Positions 16,100-25,314 of a DNA stretch of 64,000 nt are shown piece after piece. Origin of the DNA: Sutterella massiliensis. GTDB lineage: Bacteria; Pseudomonadota; Gammaproteobacteria; Burkholderiales; Burkholderiaceae_F. The stretch spans positions 124,001-188,000 of the forward strand of contig NZ_JACJJC010000004.1 of assembly GCF_016899755.1 (NCBI RefSeq), given 5' to 3'. A model generated the notes under the pieces. The model had not been told where the DNA came from. It saw only the letters and a program-made list of their open reading frames with translations, and made no database searches. Within the stretch, counting starts at the first letter, position 1, and each line of letters opens with the position of its first letter. Position numbers and translations under genes: made by a program.

Positions 16100-16141
16100 A
16101 AAAGTAGGTCGCGATAAAGAGGTAGTGTCGATACACGACAA

Positions 16142-16171
16142 AGCCGCATCATCGGGACTGACGATGCGGCT
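16142..16171 (-). terminator. Possible terminator of the Usp genes
   Basis: Inverted repeat AGCCGCATC (16142-16150) and GATGCGGCT (16163-16171), followed on the minus strand only by TTTGTCG. It lies about 60 bases after the stop of the universal stress gene at 16233. The weak T run lowers confidence. Confidence 0.45.
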
Positions 16172-16232
16172 CAAAGTCGTCCATCATTTGCGCTGAACGC
16201 CCGAAGGCGTTTTCAGCACGCAAACGTAACCA

Positions 16233-17129
16233 TCAGGGCTTGCGAATCACTAGGATCGGCTTTTCAGAGCGCGCTGCAAGGTGCATGGCGGTCGAGCCCA
16301 TGACGGCCGCAGTGAAGTTGCCGTAGCCGTGCGAGCCCATCACGACAAGGTCGAGCGCTTCATTGGCGTATTCGGGGATGACTTCGCCGGCTTCGCCGTA
16401 GAGAAGCTTTGTGCCGATCTTGACGCCCGCCTTCTTGAAGCATTCGACGACCGGGGCGACCGCTTCTTCAAAGGCCTTGCGCTGACGCGCGTCGAGCTCT
16501 TCGCGCGTGACGACCGGGGTCATCGGGCTCATGGGATTGGGCGCGATAGGATCGGGCAGAGGTTCGGCGGCGTGAATGACTTCGAACGTCGCTTCGCGGC
16601 CGAAGAGCGAAAGGTGCTCGAGCACGAAGTTCGCGGCAGCTTCACCGTATTCGGAGCCGTCGACGCAGATCCCCACGCGCAGCTTGTCGGTCAAGGGCGG
16701 CGTCTTGTCGCGCAGAAGGAGCATCGGCACCTTGGTGTTGGCGAGGACTGAATTCGAAACGGAGCCGAGGAAGAGGCTCTTCATCGGATTGAGGCCGCGC
16801 TGGCCCATCACGATGAGGTCGGCTTCGGTTTCATTGGCTTCGGCGGCAATCGTGCGGCCCGTTTCACCGTAGAGCACCTTTTCGACGGCGTGAAGCTTGT
16901 CGAGGTCGACATCTTCGCGAAGCGCCTCGAAAACTTTGCGGCCTTCTTCCATGTAGTAAGTCTTCACCGACGTCATGTTGAAGAGCTCAATCACCTTCTC
17001 GGGCACCGAATACTGCACGTTCACGAGCTCGATTTCGGGGTTGTCGCCCAAAAGCGTTTCGCGGTGCGAGAGGAAGTTGACGACGTGGCGGCTGTGGCTG
17101 CTGTTGTCGACGGGGACGAGAATGCGCAT
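16233..17129 (-). CDS. Universal stress protein with two UspA domains (copy 1)
   Basis: A 298-residue cytoplasmic protein made of two fused UspA domains. Each begins with a beta strand of the MRILVPVD or LRVGICVDGSEY type and ends with the ATP-binding pattern: VMGQRGLNPMKSLFLGSVSN in the first domain and VMGSHGYGNFTAAVMGSTAM in the second (G-2x-G-9x-G-S/T type). The ATG at 17129 is chosen because of AGGAAA seven bases upstream. It lies directly downstream of a close paralogue in the same orientation. Usp proteins help survival of starvation, oxidative and other stress; the exact role is unknown. Confidence 0.88.
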   Translation of the reverse strand: MRILVPVDNSSHSRHVVNFLSHRETLLGDNPEIELVNVQYSVPEKVIELFNMTSVKTYYMEEGRKVFEALREDVDLDKLHAVEKVLYGETGRTIAAEANETEADLIVMGQRGLNPMKSLFLGSVSNSVLANTKVPMLLLRDKTPPLTDKLRVGICVDGSEYGEAAANFVLEHLSLFGREATFEVIHAAEPLPDPIAPNPMSPMTPVVTREELDARQRKAFEEAVAPVVECFKKAGVKIGTKLLYGEAGEVIPEYANEALDLVVMGSHGYGNFTAAVMGSTAMHLAARSEKPILVIRKP

Positions 17130-17234
17130 GGTCAATTTCCTAATAAAGCGGTTGGTCAATGGCGCGAGTTTAGTAAGCAGATCTTTTCGGGGTGTTAAGC
17201 CCGGAGACGTCCCCCGGGCGTCTTCCGAGTCGCT

Positions 17235-18128
17235 TTACTTGCGCACGATCAGAATCGGCAGGTCGCAGGCCGAAGCGATCTTCATTGCGGTCGAACCGAG
17301 AACGGCGGCCGTGAAATTGCCGTAACCGTGCGAGCCCATGATAAGAAGGTCTGCGTTTTCCTTGGCCCAGTCGGTGAGTGCTTCGCCCGCGTCGCCTTCA
17401 AGGCGTACGGCGTCGGCGGCGATCCCTTCGGCCTTCAAAGCGGCAACGACGGGTTCGGTTGCTTCCTTAAAGAGCTTTTCCTGCTCCTTGGCGAAGATTT
17501 CGGGGCTGTCGACGGGGTTGGCGAAGTCCATTTCGCTCCCGACGACAATCGTGCGGAAGTCGGGCGCAACGTTGACGACCGAAACCTTCGGGTTGGAGCC
17601 GAAAATCGCATGATGCTCGGCGATGAATTTCGCACCGCGAAGCGCGTATTCGGACCCGTCCGAAGCAATCGCTACGCGCAGGTTGGCCTTGAGCACCGGA
17701 ACGACGTCGCGAATGAGGAGCATCGGGCGCATCGTGTACTGAAGCGCCGAATTGGAGACGGAACCGAGGAAGAAGCTCTTGATCGGGGAGAGCCCGCGCG
17801 TGCCCATGACAACGAGGTCCGCGTCGAACGCTTCGGCTTCGCGCGCAATCGCGCGGCCGAAGTCGCCGTAGAGCACCTTTTTCTTGCAGTCGAGCCCTGC
17901 CGCCTCGAGTTCGGGCGCGAGCTTTTCGAAAATGGCCTGACCTTCGGCTTCGTAGACTTCCTTCACGGCTTCGAGCCCGAAGCGCTGCACAATCCCCTCA
18001 GGGATCGAATACTGCACGTTCAAAAGCTCAATGTCGGCCTTGTCACCCAGAAGCGACTGGCGGGAGCCCAAAAATTCGATGATGCGCTTGCTGGAAGCGC
18101 TGCCGTCGACCGGTACGAGAATGCGCAT
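17235..18128 (-). CDS. Universal stress protein with two UspA domains (copy 2)
   Basis: A 297-residue paralogue of the downstream gene with the same two-domain layout: N-terminal MRILVPVDGSASSKRI, first nucleotide loop VMGTRGLSPIKSFFLGSVSN, second loop IMGSHGYGNFTAAVLGSTAM. A strong AAGGAGG ribosome site precedes the ATG. The two genes are 105 bases apart and probably arose by tandem duplication; whether they form one transcript is not clear. Confidence 0.88.
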   Translation of the reverse strand: MRILVPVDGSASSKRIIEFLGSRQSLLGDKADIELLNVQYSIPEGIVQRFGLEAVKEVYEAEGQAIFEKLAPELEAAGLDCKKKVLYGDFGRAIAREAEAFDADLVVMGTRGLSPIKSFFLGSVSNSALQYTMRPMLLIRDVVPVLKANLRVAIASDGSEYALRGAKFIAEHHAIFGSNPKVSVVNVAPDFRTIVVGSEMDFANPVDSPEIFAKEQEKLFKEATEPVVAALKAEGIAADAVRLEGDAGEALTDWAKENADLLIMGSHGYGNFTAAVLGSTAMKIASACDLPILIVRK

Positions 18129-18487
18129 GAGATCCTCCTTCTCAATAGACGCGGCCGGAGCGAACCCGAGGCTTCAAGCACGCGGCGTCTTTTCATTTTG
18201 TCGAATGGCGCCCGAATGTGCGGTCTGCCGTTCGGTCCGGCTTTTTTCTTCTTGAGCTCGAAGCACGCGCCCCTCAGGCATCGGCGTTTCAAGAATGAAG
18301 CGCTTCCGGCGTCGGGGGCGCTCGCGCCGCGAGCTTCCTAAATCCATTATTGCAGAGCGATTCGGGTGAAGGCTTGACGGAGGATTGCATTCGACTTGAA
18401 TTTGTCTCGGCGCGTGCGAGATAGTGATTTTCATTTAGACCAAGGAGCCTAACTGCGCCCATTCGATCCGGTTGCCGCCTCGGTAGA
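18129..18487. other. Intergenic region between divergent Usp and MFS genes
   Basis: Holds the two divergent promoters presumably; no clear hexamers or operator symmetry that I can defend. Open frames here have no family resemblance. Confidence 0.35.
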
Positions 18488-19738
18488 ATGTGCGGCATTT
18501 CCGTTGTCAACAGTTTTTCCGGATCGATCATGCACCGCCGATCATTCGACCGCTTCAATTGGCAGGATGTACTTCGCGAAATTCCACCGTCGCACATCGC
18601 AACGCGCGTTTCGTTTTTTCTCGCCGGCTTTCTGATGGCGCTCTGGGCGTCGCTCGTGCCATTTGTTAAAAGCGCGTTGGGTCTGGATGAAGGTGCCTTC
18701 GGCGCTGTGCTTCTGTCGATCGGGTTCGGTGCGCTTGTGACGATGCCGCTCTCGGGTATTCTCATCGGCCGCTCGGGTGCGAAAAAAGTACTCGCGTTTG
18801 CCGTGCCCGTCGCGTCCTCGCTTCTTGTCGCCGCGGCGCTCGTGCCTGCTGCGCTGCCGAGCACCGCTGCCGTTGTCGTCATTCTCTTTTGCTTCGGCGC
18901 CTTTTTCGGCGCGATCGACGTCGGCATGAACATTCATTCGGTCGTTGTAGAGGCGAGAAGCGGCCGCAAACTGCTCTCGGGCTTTCACGCGCTCTATTCG
19001 ATCGGAGGCGTTGCCGGCGCTGGCCTCATGACGCTGCTGCAGACGGCGGGACTGCCGGGCGTGGGCTCGGCCTGTGCGCTCAGCATGCTGTCGGCCGTCG
19101 TCTGGCTTTTTGCCGGGCGCGCGATGCTGCCCGACGCCGGACGCAACGCCGAGAGTGACGGTCACGGCGGTCCCAAGTTCGTGTTTCCGAAGGGCGTGGT
19201 CCTCTTTTTGGGCGCCGTCTGCTTCATTCTGTTCCTTGTCGAAGGCTCGATTCTTGACTGGGGTGCGCTCTTTCTCATGGATGAAAAGGGGGCGGCGCTT
19301 GAACACGCGGGCATGGGCTTTGCGATCTTTTCCGTTGCGATGACGGTGATGCGTTTTGTCGGCGACCGCGTCATCATGTCGATCGGTCCGAAGCGCACGG
19401 TGGTTTTCGGTGCAGCCGCAGCAGCTTTCGCTTTTGTTCTTGCCGTGCTTTCGCCCAACGCCTGGACGGCTGCCGCCGCATTCTTCCTCGTGGGGCTCGG
19501 CACGGCCAACATCGTGCCGATCGCATTCGCAGCAACGGGCGAACAAAAAGAGATGCCGATGAGCCTCGCGATGAGCGCGGCGACGACTTTGGGCTACGCT
19601 GGGCTCCTCACGGGGCCCGCTGCGATCGGGGTGCTCGCTGAAGCGACGTCGCTCTCGACCGCGTTTCTCAGCGAGGCGGTGCTTCTTGCGGCGGTTGCGG
19701 CCGCTGCTGCTTTAACGAGCGTTTTCAGAAAGTCGTAA
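18488..19738 (+). CDS. MFS transporter, YbjJ-like
   Basis: A 416-residue major facilitator protein with about twelve hydrophobic segments. The N-terminal helices carry FLAGFLMALWASLVPFVK and the family-type loop SGILIGRSGAKKV after helix 2; DVGMNIHSVVVEARSG between helices 4 and 5 is typical of the YbjJ-type group. A central hydrophilic loop separates the two halves. The first ATG (18488) has no good ribosome site; ATG 18530 is an alternative start that removes 14 residues. Substrate unknown. Confidence 0.82.
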   Translation: MCGISVVNSFSGSIMHRRSFDRFNWQDVLREIPPSHIATRVSFFLAGFLMALWASLVPFVKSALGLDEGAFGAVLLSIGFGALVTMPLSGILIGRSGAKKVLAFAVPVASSLLVAAALVPAALPSTAAVVVILFCFGAFFGAIDVGMNIHSVVVEARSGRKLLSGFHALYSIGGVAGAGLMTLLQTAGLPGVGSACALSMLSAVVWLFAGRAMLPDAGRNAESDGHGGPKFVFPKGVVLFLGAVCFILFLVEGSILDWGALFLMDEKGAALEHAGMGFAIFSVAMTVMRFVGDRVIMSIGPKRTVVFGAAAAAFAFVLAVLSPNAWTAAAAFFLVGLGTANIVPIAFAATGEQKEMPMSLAMSAATTLGYAGLLTGPAAIGVLAEATSLSTAFLSEAVLLAAVAAAAALTSVFRKS

Positions 19739-19765
19739 AAGCCGATCCTTTCGATGCTCGAGACG

Positions 19766-19801
19766 TGAAAAAAGCACGCTGCAGGTTGCTGCAGCGTGCT
19801 T
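19766..19801 (-). terminator. Strong terminator of the dms genes
   Basis: Perfect twelve-base arms AAGCACGCTGCA (19772-19783) and TGCAGCGTGCTT (19790-19801), followed on the minus strand by a T run. It lies about 95 bases after the dmsB stop and also just after the convergent MFS gene. A second small hairpin (19807-19829, TTCGTCGAG/CTCGACGAA) lies next to it. Confidence 0.8.
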
Positions 19802-19896
19802 CAGGGCGTTTCGTCGAGCCTCTCGACGAAAGCCCCGTTTCTCAAACGCTCGCCGCCCATGCTTTCCCATGGACAGCGGGTGTTTAAAGGCGCCGA

Positions 19897-20469
19897 TCAG
19901 TTCTTCGGCGGGCGAATGACGAGCGAGGGCTTCGTCTGATCGGCCGCCGGAAGCGGCGCGATCTGGGCGAGGTCGCCGTGCTTCTTGCGAAGCTCGTCGA
20001 TCGGGCCGAATTCGAGCGCGCGCTGCGGGCAGGATTCGACGCAGATCGGCTGCAGGCCCTTTTCTAGGCGTTCGAGACAGCCGTTGCACTTCGTCATCTT
20101 GCGCGCCTTCTTGTCGAGCTGCGGGGCTTCGTACGGGCACGCCGCCGCGCACATGCCGCAGCCGATGCACTTCAACGGATCGATGACGACGAGGCCGTCT
20201 TCGCTGCGCTTGTAGTGGGCCTTCGTCGGGCACACCTTCACGCAGGCGGGGTCCGCGCAGTGGTTGCAAGCCATCGAAATGTAGTAGGCACGCACGTCCT
20301 GGTGCCAGGCACCCGTTGCGCGGTCCTGACGCCAGCTGCCCGACTGGGCTTCGAGGACCTTGCGGAAGTTGCGGCCGACTTCGAGGTCGTGCGCATCCTT
20401 GCAGGCAATCGTGCACGTGGCGCAGCCCGTGCATTTCGTGAGATCAATGAAGAAGCCGAGTTGCTTCAT
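19897..20469 (-). CDS. dmsB: DmsB-like iron-sulfur subunit of a molybdopterin reductase
   Basis: A 190-residue electron-transfer subunit with four ferredoxin-type cysteine groups: CTGCATCTIAC near residue 14, CNHCADPACVKVC near 67, CIGCGMCAAAC near 99, and CNGCLERL with a later CVESC. This is the four-[4Fe-4S] DmsB/PhsB/NrfC pattern; it carries electrons to the catalytic DmsA-like subunit. ATG 20469 follows AAGGAG at good spacing. The gene is 26 bases downstream of the catalytic subunit. No membrane anchor (DmsC) gene follows; a terminator does. Confidence 0.9.
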   Translation of the reverse strand: MKQLGFFIDLTKCTGCATCTIACKDAHDLEVGRNFRKVLEAQSGSWRQDRATGAWHQDVRAYYISMACNHCADPACVKVCPTKAHYKRSEDGLVVIDPLKCIGCGMCAAACPYEAPQLDKKARKMTKCNGCLERLEKGLQPICVESCPQRALEFGPIDELRKKHGDLAQIAPLPAADQTKPSLVIRPPKN

Positions 20470-20495
20470 GGTGTTCTCCTTCAAGTTCGGGCCGA

Positions 20496-22904
20496 TTACG
20501 CGCGGCGAATGTCAACGAGGTTCGAGTGCTGGGGGTTGCCCTTGGCAAGCGGGCTCGGATGCTGCGAGGTGAGCGTGTTGATGCACGCGCCCGCGTCAAC
20601 CGTGCGGCCGTCCTTCGTTTCGGGCTTGAACCAGGCACCCTGCGGCAGGGCGCACACGCCCGGCATGATGCGCTTCGTGACGTGTACGGGCAGGCGGATC
20701 GCGCCGCGGTCGTTGAAGACTTCGACCATGTCGCCGTCGGCAAGACCGCGGGCCTTCGCGTCGAGTTCATTGAGCAGCAGACGGTCCGGATGCACTTCGC
20801 GCAGCTTGGGCAGATTGTGGAAGGTCGAATGCGTGCGGCCGTGGCCGTGGTAGCCGAAGCACTGCAGCGGATACTTCTTCGCGAGTTCCGTTTCGGGCAT
20901 TTCGGCCGTGCGGACGAACTTCGGGATCGCGCTGATCACGTCGCCCTTCGGGAGCACCCAGGTGCGGGCGAGCTCGGCCAAGCGTTCCGAATAGATTTCG
21001 ATCTTCCCCGACGGGGTCGAGAGCGGGTGCTTCTCAGGGTCCTTGCGGAAGTCTTCAAACATGATGGGCTGCCACTTCACGTCGAAGAGCTGGCGCGGGC
21101 CCTTGTTCCAGAAGGCTTCGAAGCTCGGGAGTTCGGGATTGGCCTTGCGCGTTTCTTCATAGCACCAGCGAATCCAGCCCATCTGGTCGCGGCCTTCCGT
21201 GTAGGCTTCTTCGACGCCGAGCGCGCGGGCGATGCCGAGGCAGATTTCCCACGAGGGCTTCTGTTCCCACTGCGGTTCGACCGCCTTATGCATCGGGTAG
21301 ATGCAGGCGAGGTCGCCCATGCTGTCGCCGTTGCCGCAGATGTCGAAGGTTTCGGGTCCAAGCGTGTCCGGCAGCAGAATGTCGGCGTAGCGGGCCGAGG
21401 GCGTCATCATGTTGTCGCAGACAACGATGAATTCGCACTTCGTCGTGTCGCGCAGAATCTTGTCGGTCTTGAACGTGTCGGAGTGCTGGTTGATGAGCGT
21501 GTTGCCGCCCGAATTCACGATCATGCGGATGTGGTTCGAGAGCTTTTCGACACCGCGGATGCCGTCGTGCGTGGCATCCATTTCGGGGCCGCGCGTGATC
21601 GCGTCCGTCCAGAGGAAGACCGGGATCGTGGCCTTCACCTTGTTTTCGCCGACAGGAAGATACACCGGCTCCCAGTTCGTGCCGTCTTCTTCCATGCCGG
21701 TCGACGTGCCGGGGAGCCCCACCTGACCCGTGAGAATCGCAAGCATCGCGATGGCGCGGGCGGTCTGTTCGCCGTTGGCCTGGCGCTGCGGCCCGAGACC
21801 CTGCGCGATGAAGCAGGGCTTCGTCGTGCCGATTTCGCGCGCGAGCGCAACGATCGTTTCAACGGGGATCCCCGTGATGCGCGAGGCGTATTCGGGGGTC
21901 TTGGGCGTACCGTCGGCTTCGCCCAAGATATAGGACTTGTAGTCGCTCTTTTCGGGCGCGCCCTTCGGGAGCGTCTTTTCGTCGTAGCCGATGCAGTACT
22001 TCGCGAGGAACGCTTCGTCGACCCAGCCGTTGCGGATCAGTTCGTAAGCGATGCCTTCGACGAGTGCGGCGTCCGTGCCCGGGCGGATCGGGATCCACTG
22101 GTCGACCTTGCCCGCCACCGTGTCGGTGTAGATCGGGTCGATGACGATGGTCTTCGGGTGGCCCTTCTCAAGCGCGCAGCGGAACTGGTAGCCCTTGGAG
22201 CCCCCCGAGCCGCGGGTGACCGACGGGTTGTTGCCGAAGGCGACGTAGAGCTTGGCGTTGGCGATCTGCTCGACACCCGAAGCGACCTTCTTGCCGTAGG
22301 TATAGGGGAAAGCGGCCGAAATCTGCGCCGACGAGTACGAGCCGTAGTACTTCAAGTAGCCGCCCATGATGTTCATGAGGCGCTGCCAGGCGCGGCGGGA
22401 GTTGACGAGCGACTGCTGGCCCGAGCAGTACTGCCAGTAGACGGCGTCGGGGCCGTACTTTTCAAGGATCGCCTTCCAGCGCGTGGCGATTGTTTCGTAA
22501 GCTTCTTCCCAAGTGATGCGTTCGAATTTGGCTTCGCCGCGTTCGCCCACGCGCTTCATCGGGTATTTGAGACGGTCGGGCGAGTAGAGGCGCTCGCGCA
22601 TCGAGCGGCCCTTCAGACAGGCGCGGATCTGGCGCGGCTTGCAGCCGTCCTTGATGGTGTTGTCCGTTTCGATGCGGATCACGCGGCCGTTCTTCGAATA
22701 GACGCGAAGCGGGCAGCGGTTGCCGCAGTTGATGACGCATGCGCCCCACGTGTAGTCGCCGTAGTCTTCAACGGCAGCGGCAACGGCACGCGAAATCGGC
22801 AGCGGCGCAAAGCCGAGCACAGCAAGGTTCGCGGCGCCGAGAAGGAGGGACCGGCGGCTCGTGCACGCGGTGCGCGCGAGCGGTTCGAAAACATGTTGAG
22901 GCAT
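20496..22904 (-). CDS. dmsA: DmsA-like molybdopterin oxidoreductase, catalytic subunit
   Basis: An 802-residue Tat-exported enzyme of the DMSO reductase family. The leader has SRRSLLLG. The mature part starts with a cysteine group CVINCGNRC and a later RACLKGRS that bind a [4Fe-4S] cluster as in DmsA. YGSYSSAQISAAFPYTYG contains the serine in the position of the molybdenum ligand of DmsA, and guanine-dinucleotide binding segments follow (MIVNSGGNTLINQ, then a C-terminal NLVDIRR). The length is close to E. coli DmsA. Likely substrates are S-oxides or N-oxides, including methionine sulfoxide; not decidable here. Start ATG 22904 lacks a clear ribosome site; the longer open frame upstream has no leader features. 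Confidence 0.87.
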   Translation of the reverse strand: MPQHVFEPLARTACTSRRSLLLGAANLAVLGFAPLPISRAVAAAVEDYGDYTWGACVINCGNRCPLRVYSKNGRVIRIETDNTIKDGCKPRQIRACLKGRSMRERLYSPDRLKYPMKRVGERGEAKFERITWEEAYETIATRWKAILEKYGPDAVYWQYCSGQQSLVNSRRAWQRLMNIMGGYLKYYGSYSSAQISAAFPYTYGKKVASGVEQIANAKLYVAFGNNPSVTRGSGGSKGYQFRCALEKGHPKTIVIDPIYTDTVAGKVDQWIPIRPGTDAALVEGIAYELIRNGWVDEAFLAKYCIGYDEKTLPKGAPEKSDYKSYILGEADGTPKTPEYASRITGIPVETIVALAREIGTTKPCFIAQGLGPQRQANGEQTARAIAMLAILTGQVGLPGTSTGMEEDGTNWEPVYLPVGENKVKATIPVFLWTDAITRGPEMDATHDGIRGVEKLSNHIRMIVNSGGNTLINQHSDTFKTDKILRDTTKCEFIVVCDNMMTPSARYADILLPDTLGPETFDICGNGDSMGDLACIYPMHKAVEPQWEQKPSWEICLGIARALGVEEAYTEGRDQMGWIRWCYEETRKANPELPSFEAFWNKGPRQLFDVKWQPIMFEDFRKDPEKHPLSTPSGKIEIYSERLAELARTWVLPKGDVISAIPKFVRTAEMPETELAKKYPLQCFGYHGHGRTHSTFHNLPKLREVHPDRLLLNELDAKARGLADGDMVEVFNDRGAIRLPVHVTKRIMPGVCALPQGAWFKPETKDGRTVDAGACINTLTSQHPSPLAKGNPQHSNLVDIRRA

Positions 22905-23349
22905 ATGGGGGTCTCGCAATGTTGATGATTGTTGTTGGGACCGAAGGATCACAAGTCGAAACGGATCGAACGGATGGATCACTGCCGCGTCGCTCAGCGG
23001 ACCGAGGGGGTCTCTCGATCGAGTGCGACCGGCACGGCGCTCCGGGGACGGCCCCGAGAGCATTCGGGAAGAAGAGAAGCGAATGGGAACACTGCAGTTG
23101 TTTGGTTGCGTTTCTCTCGGGTTTCTTCGGGGACAAAGGAGAGGCTGTCGGCGCGAAAGGCGCCTCGGAAAGAAGCGCGGGCTTCTCTTCTTCTCGAATG
23201 GTCTCGAGATGGTGTGAAGGGTTCGCGCCCGGCGCAGGCAGTGCCGCTCGCGCCGGGGTTCCTGAGAAAGCTTCAAAAGAAGACGGCGAAGTTTTCGCTC
23301 GGCCGTCGACTACCGAAAGGGATTCGCTGCCGACGGTCTTCGGGCGGCA
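22905..23349. other. Intergenic region upstream of dmsA
   Basis: No gene recognised. A hairpin CCGGCGC (23229-23235) / GCGCCGG (23250-23256) lacks a T run. The region should hold the dms promoter. No clear FNR palindrome was seen. Confidence 0.35.
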
Positions 23350-25143
23350 TTACTTCGCGTTCTTCACGGCGCTTTCGCCCGCGACGTAGCCCGAAACGAT
23401 CGCCCAGGTGTTCATGAGCGTCGTCATCGAGTCGGCACCGTTGGCGCCGCCCACGACGCAGCCAGCGCCGTAGAGATTGCCGATGGGCTTGCCTTCCTTA
23501 TTGAGGATCGCCATCGTGGCGTCGGCCTTGAGGCCGCCCAAGGTCGTCTGGTAACGGGCCTTCTGTTCGACGATGTGATAGGGGCCTTCGCCCAAAGCAA
23601 CGAGGGCCTTACGGCCGAACGCCTTGTCTTCACCCGCAGCGACGGCCTTGTTCCAGTCGGCGACGGTCTGAACGAGCCCCTTCGGGTCGATGCCCATTTC
23701 CTTGGCGCAGACATCAAGTTCGCCTTCGCAGATCACCGGACGGCCGTTGTTGCGCAGCGACTTCCAGTTTTCAAAGGTCGAGGCGTCGGGCACGGTGTGG
23801 TCGTCGATGGCCTTCTTGACATAAGCCTTCCAGGCCTTGTCGTCCATGACGAGGTACATGATGTGGTTCTTCTGCGCGAGCGTTGCCTCGGTGAGTTCGC
23901 CGAGCGACAGATTTTCGTTCACGCAGCGCTTGCCGTCGGTATTGACGAAAATGGCGCTGCCGCGAACGGCAAAGGTCGAGGAGCCCGTCGTATCCATGGA
24001 GCGGCCCGGCTGGACTTCAACGCCGTTCGGGTAGGTCTTCACGTAGTCGAGGTTGATCGTGTCGGCGCCGATCGCGGTGGCCATCTTGAAGCCGTCACCC
24101 GTTTCGGTCGGGATGCCGTAAAAGAGCACGTCCTTCATGCGCGCCGGCAGCATCGTTTTGTCGGCGCCGTAGCCGCCCGCGGCGAGAACGAAGGACTTGG
24201 CGTCGAATTCATAGGGCTTGCCCTTGAGGCCCGTGGCCTTCACGCCCGTGACGGCACCCGAAGCGTCCGTGATGAATTCGCTCGCGCGCATGTCGGTCAT
24301 GAGAACGCCGCCGTGCTTTTCGAAGATTTCGAGCATCGTCTTCTGCCAGCCGACGGAGTTGCCCTTGGCGGAGATCTGACGGTGCGCACTGTGGTCCGGG
24401 AACTGCACCCAGGCGGCGCCGTAGGCGACCTTGAGGTCGTCGATGAGCCAGTCGCCGACTTCGCCCGTGCGTTCACTCACCATCTTGGCGAGGACCGGGT
24501 CGTTGGCGTTCTTGCCTACGCGCAGCATGTCCTTATAAAGGAGCTCGGGCGAATCCTTCGTTTCCTTCATTTCTTCGCGCTGGTAGCGGGTGCCCGTCGC
24601 GGCGAGACCGCCGTGGTTCAGGGCCGAGACGCCGCCCGCAGCCGGACGCTTTTCGATGAGGACGACCTTCTGGCCTGCCATCGCGGCCTTCACGGCAGCC
24701 GTGATGCCGCCGTTGCCGGCGCCGATCACGAGGATGTCGGCCGCAACCTTTTCAACCGGGGCGTTGGCGGCGCTCGAAGCGTCGGGTTTCTTCATGTAGG
24801 GCGCCGGATCGATGCCGCCCGCCTTGAGCGCGGCGACGGCCGCAGCGAGGATCGCTTCGGAGGTGAGCGTTGCGCCGCCCACAACGTCAACGGCAAGCGA
24901 CTGCTCGGCAACGGCAGCAGCGGGGATGCGTTCGAGCGCAGGGTCGGCGATGCCGGTCGATTCCTTGTGCTGGACAACCTTGAGGTCGGCAATCTTGCCG
25001 TCCTTCATCGTGACTTCGACCTTGACGGGGCCGTTGCGGCCCTGGGCTTCACCCGTGAGCACGCCGTCTGCGGCGGCGAGAGAGACAGAGCTGAAAAGCG
25101 CGGCAACGGAAAGCGCTGCGGCGCGAAGCGTGAAAGCCTTCAT
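23350..25143 (-). CDS. Exported FMN/FAD flavoprotein reductase (flavocytochrome c-like without haem)
   Basis: A 597-residue periplasmic enzyme. A Sec-type signal peptide (about 1-24) is followed by an FMN-binding domain (about 27-110) with DVVGGATLTSEA, which fits the ApbE/Ftp flavinylation motif, the second threonine (TS) being the attachment site. Next comes the FAD domain: ADILVIGAGNGGITAAVKAA, then KSFVLAAGGYGADKTM, and a C-terminal GNLYGAGCVVGGANGADS. There is no CxxCH haem motif. This is the layout of urocanate, fumarate or related enoate reductases of gut bacteria, with electrons entering through the covalent FMN. Start 25143 follows AAGGAG. Single gene; substrate unknown. Confidence 0.88.
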   Translation of the reverse strand: MKAFTLRAAALSVAALFSSVSLAAADGVLTGEAQGRNGPVKVEVTMKDGKIADLKVVQHKESTGIADPALERIPAAAVAEQSLAVDVVGGATLTSEAILAAAVAALKAGGIDPAPYMKKPDASSAANAPVEKVAADILVIGAGNGGITAAVKAAMAGQKVVLIEKRPAAGGVSALNHGGLAATGTRYQREEMKETKDSPELLYKDMLRVGKNANDPVLAKMVSERTGEVGDWLIDDLKVAYGAAWVQFPDHSAHRQISAKGNSVGWQKTMLEIFEKHGGVLMTDMRASEFITDASGAVTGVKATGLKGKPYEFDAKSFVLAAGGYGADKTMLPARMKDVLFYGIPTETGDGFKMATAIGADTINLDYVKTYPNGVEVQPGRSMDTTGSSTFAVRGSAIFVNTDGKRCVNENLSLGELTEATLAQKNHIMYLVMDDKAWKAYVKKAIDDHTVPDASTFENWKSLRNNGRPVICEGELDVCAKEMGIDPKGLVQTVADWNKAVAAGEDKAFGRKALVALGEGPYHIVEQKARYQTTLGGLKADATMAILNKEGKPIGNLYGAGCVVGGANGADSMTTLMNTWAIVSGYVAGESAVKNAK

Positions 25144-25314
25144 GAAAAATCTCCTTTGTGTGGTATGAGCGGGGTTCGACGCAGCGCCCCGAAGGGCGCG
25201 CGGGACCTCGCGCACGGTGGAGATTGTGATTTTTTGGGCGACGCGCCGCCTTATACCGACGGTTATGTAGGAAAAGGAATAACGACTTTTCTTATAGAAA
25301 ACAATGAAATAATG

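Noticed and set aside
18174..18434. Small minus-strand gene of 86 codons between Usp and MFS genes
   Set aside because: No ribosome site and no domain; lies in a divergent promoter region.
20526..22925. Plus-strand open frame of about 800 codons
   Set aside because: Antisense to dmsA, which has full Tat, cysteine and molybdenum-ligand motifs.
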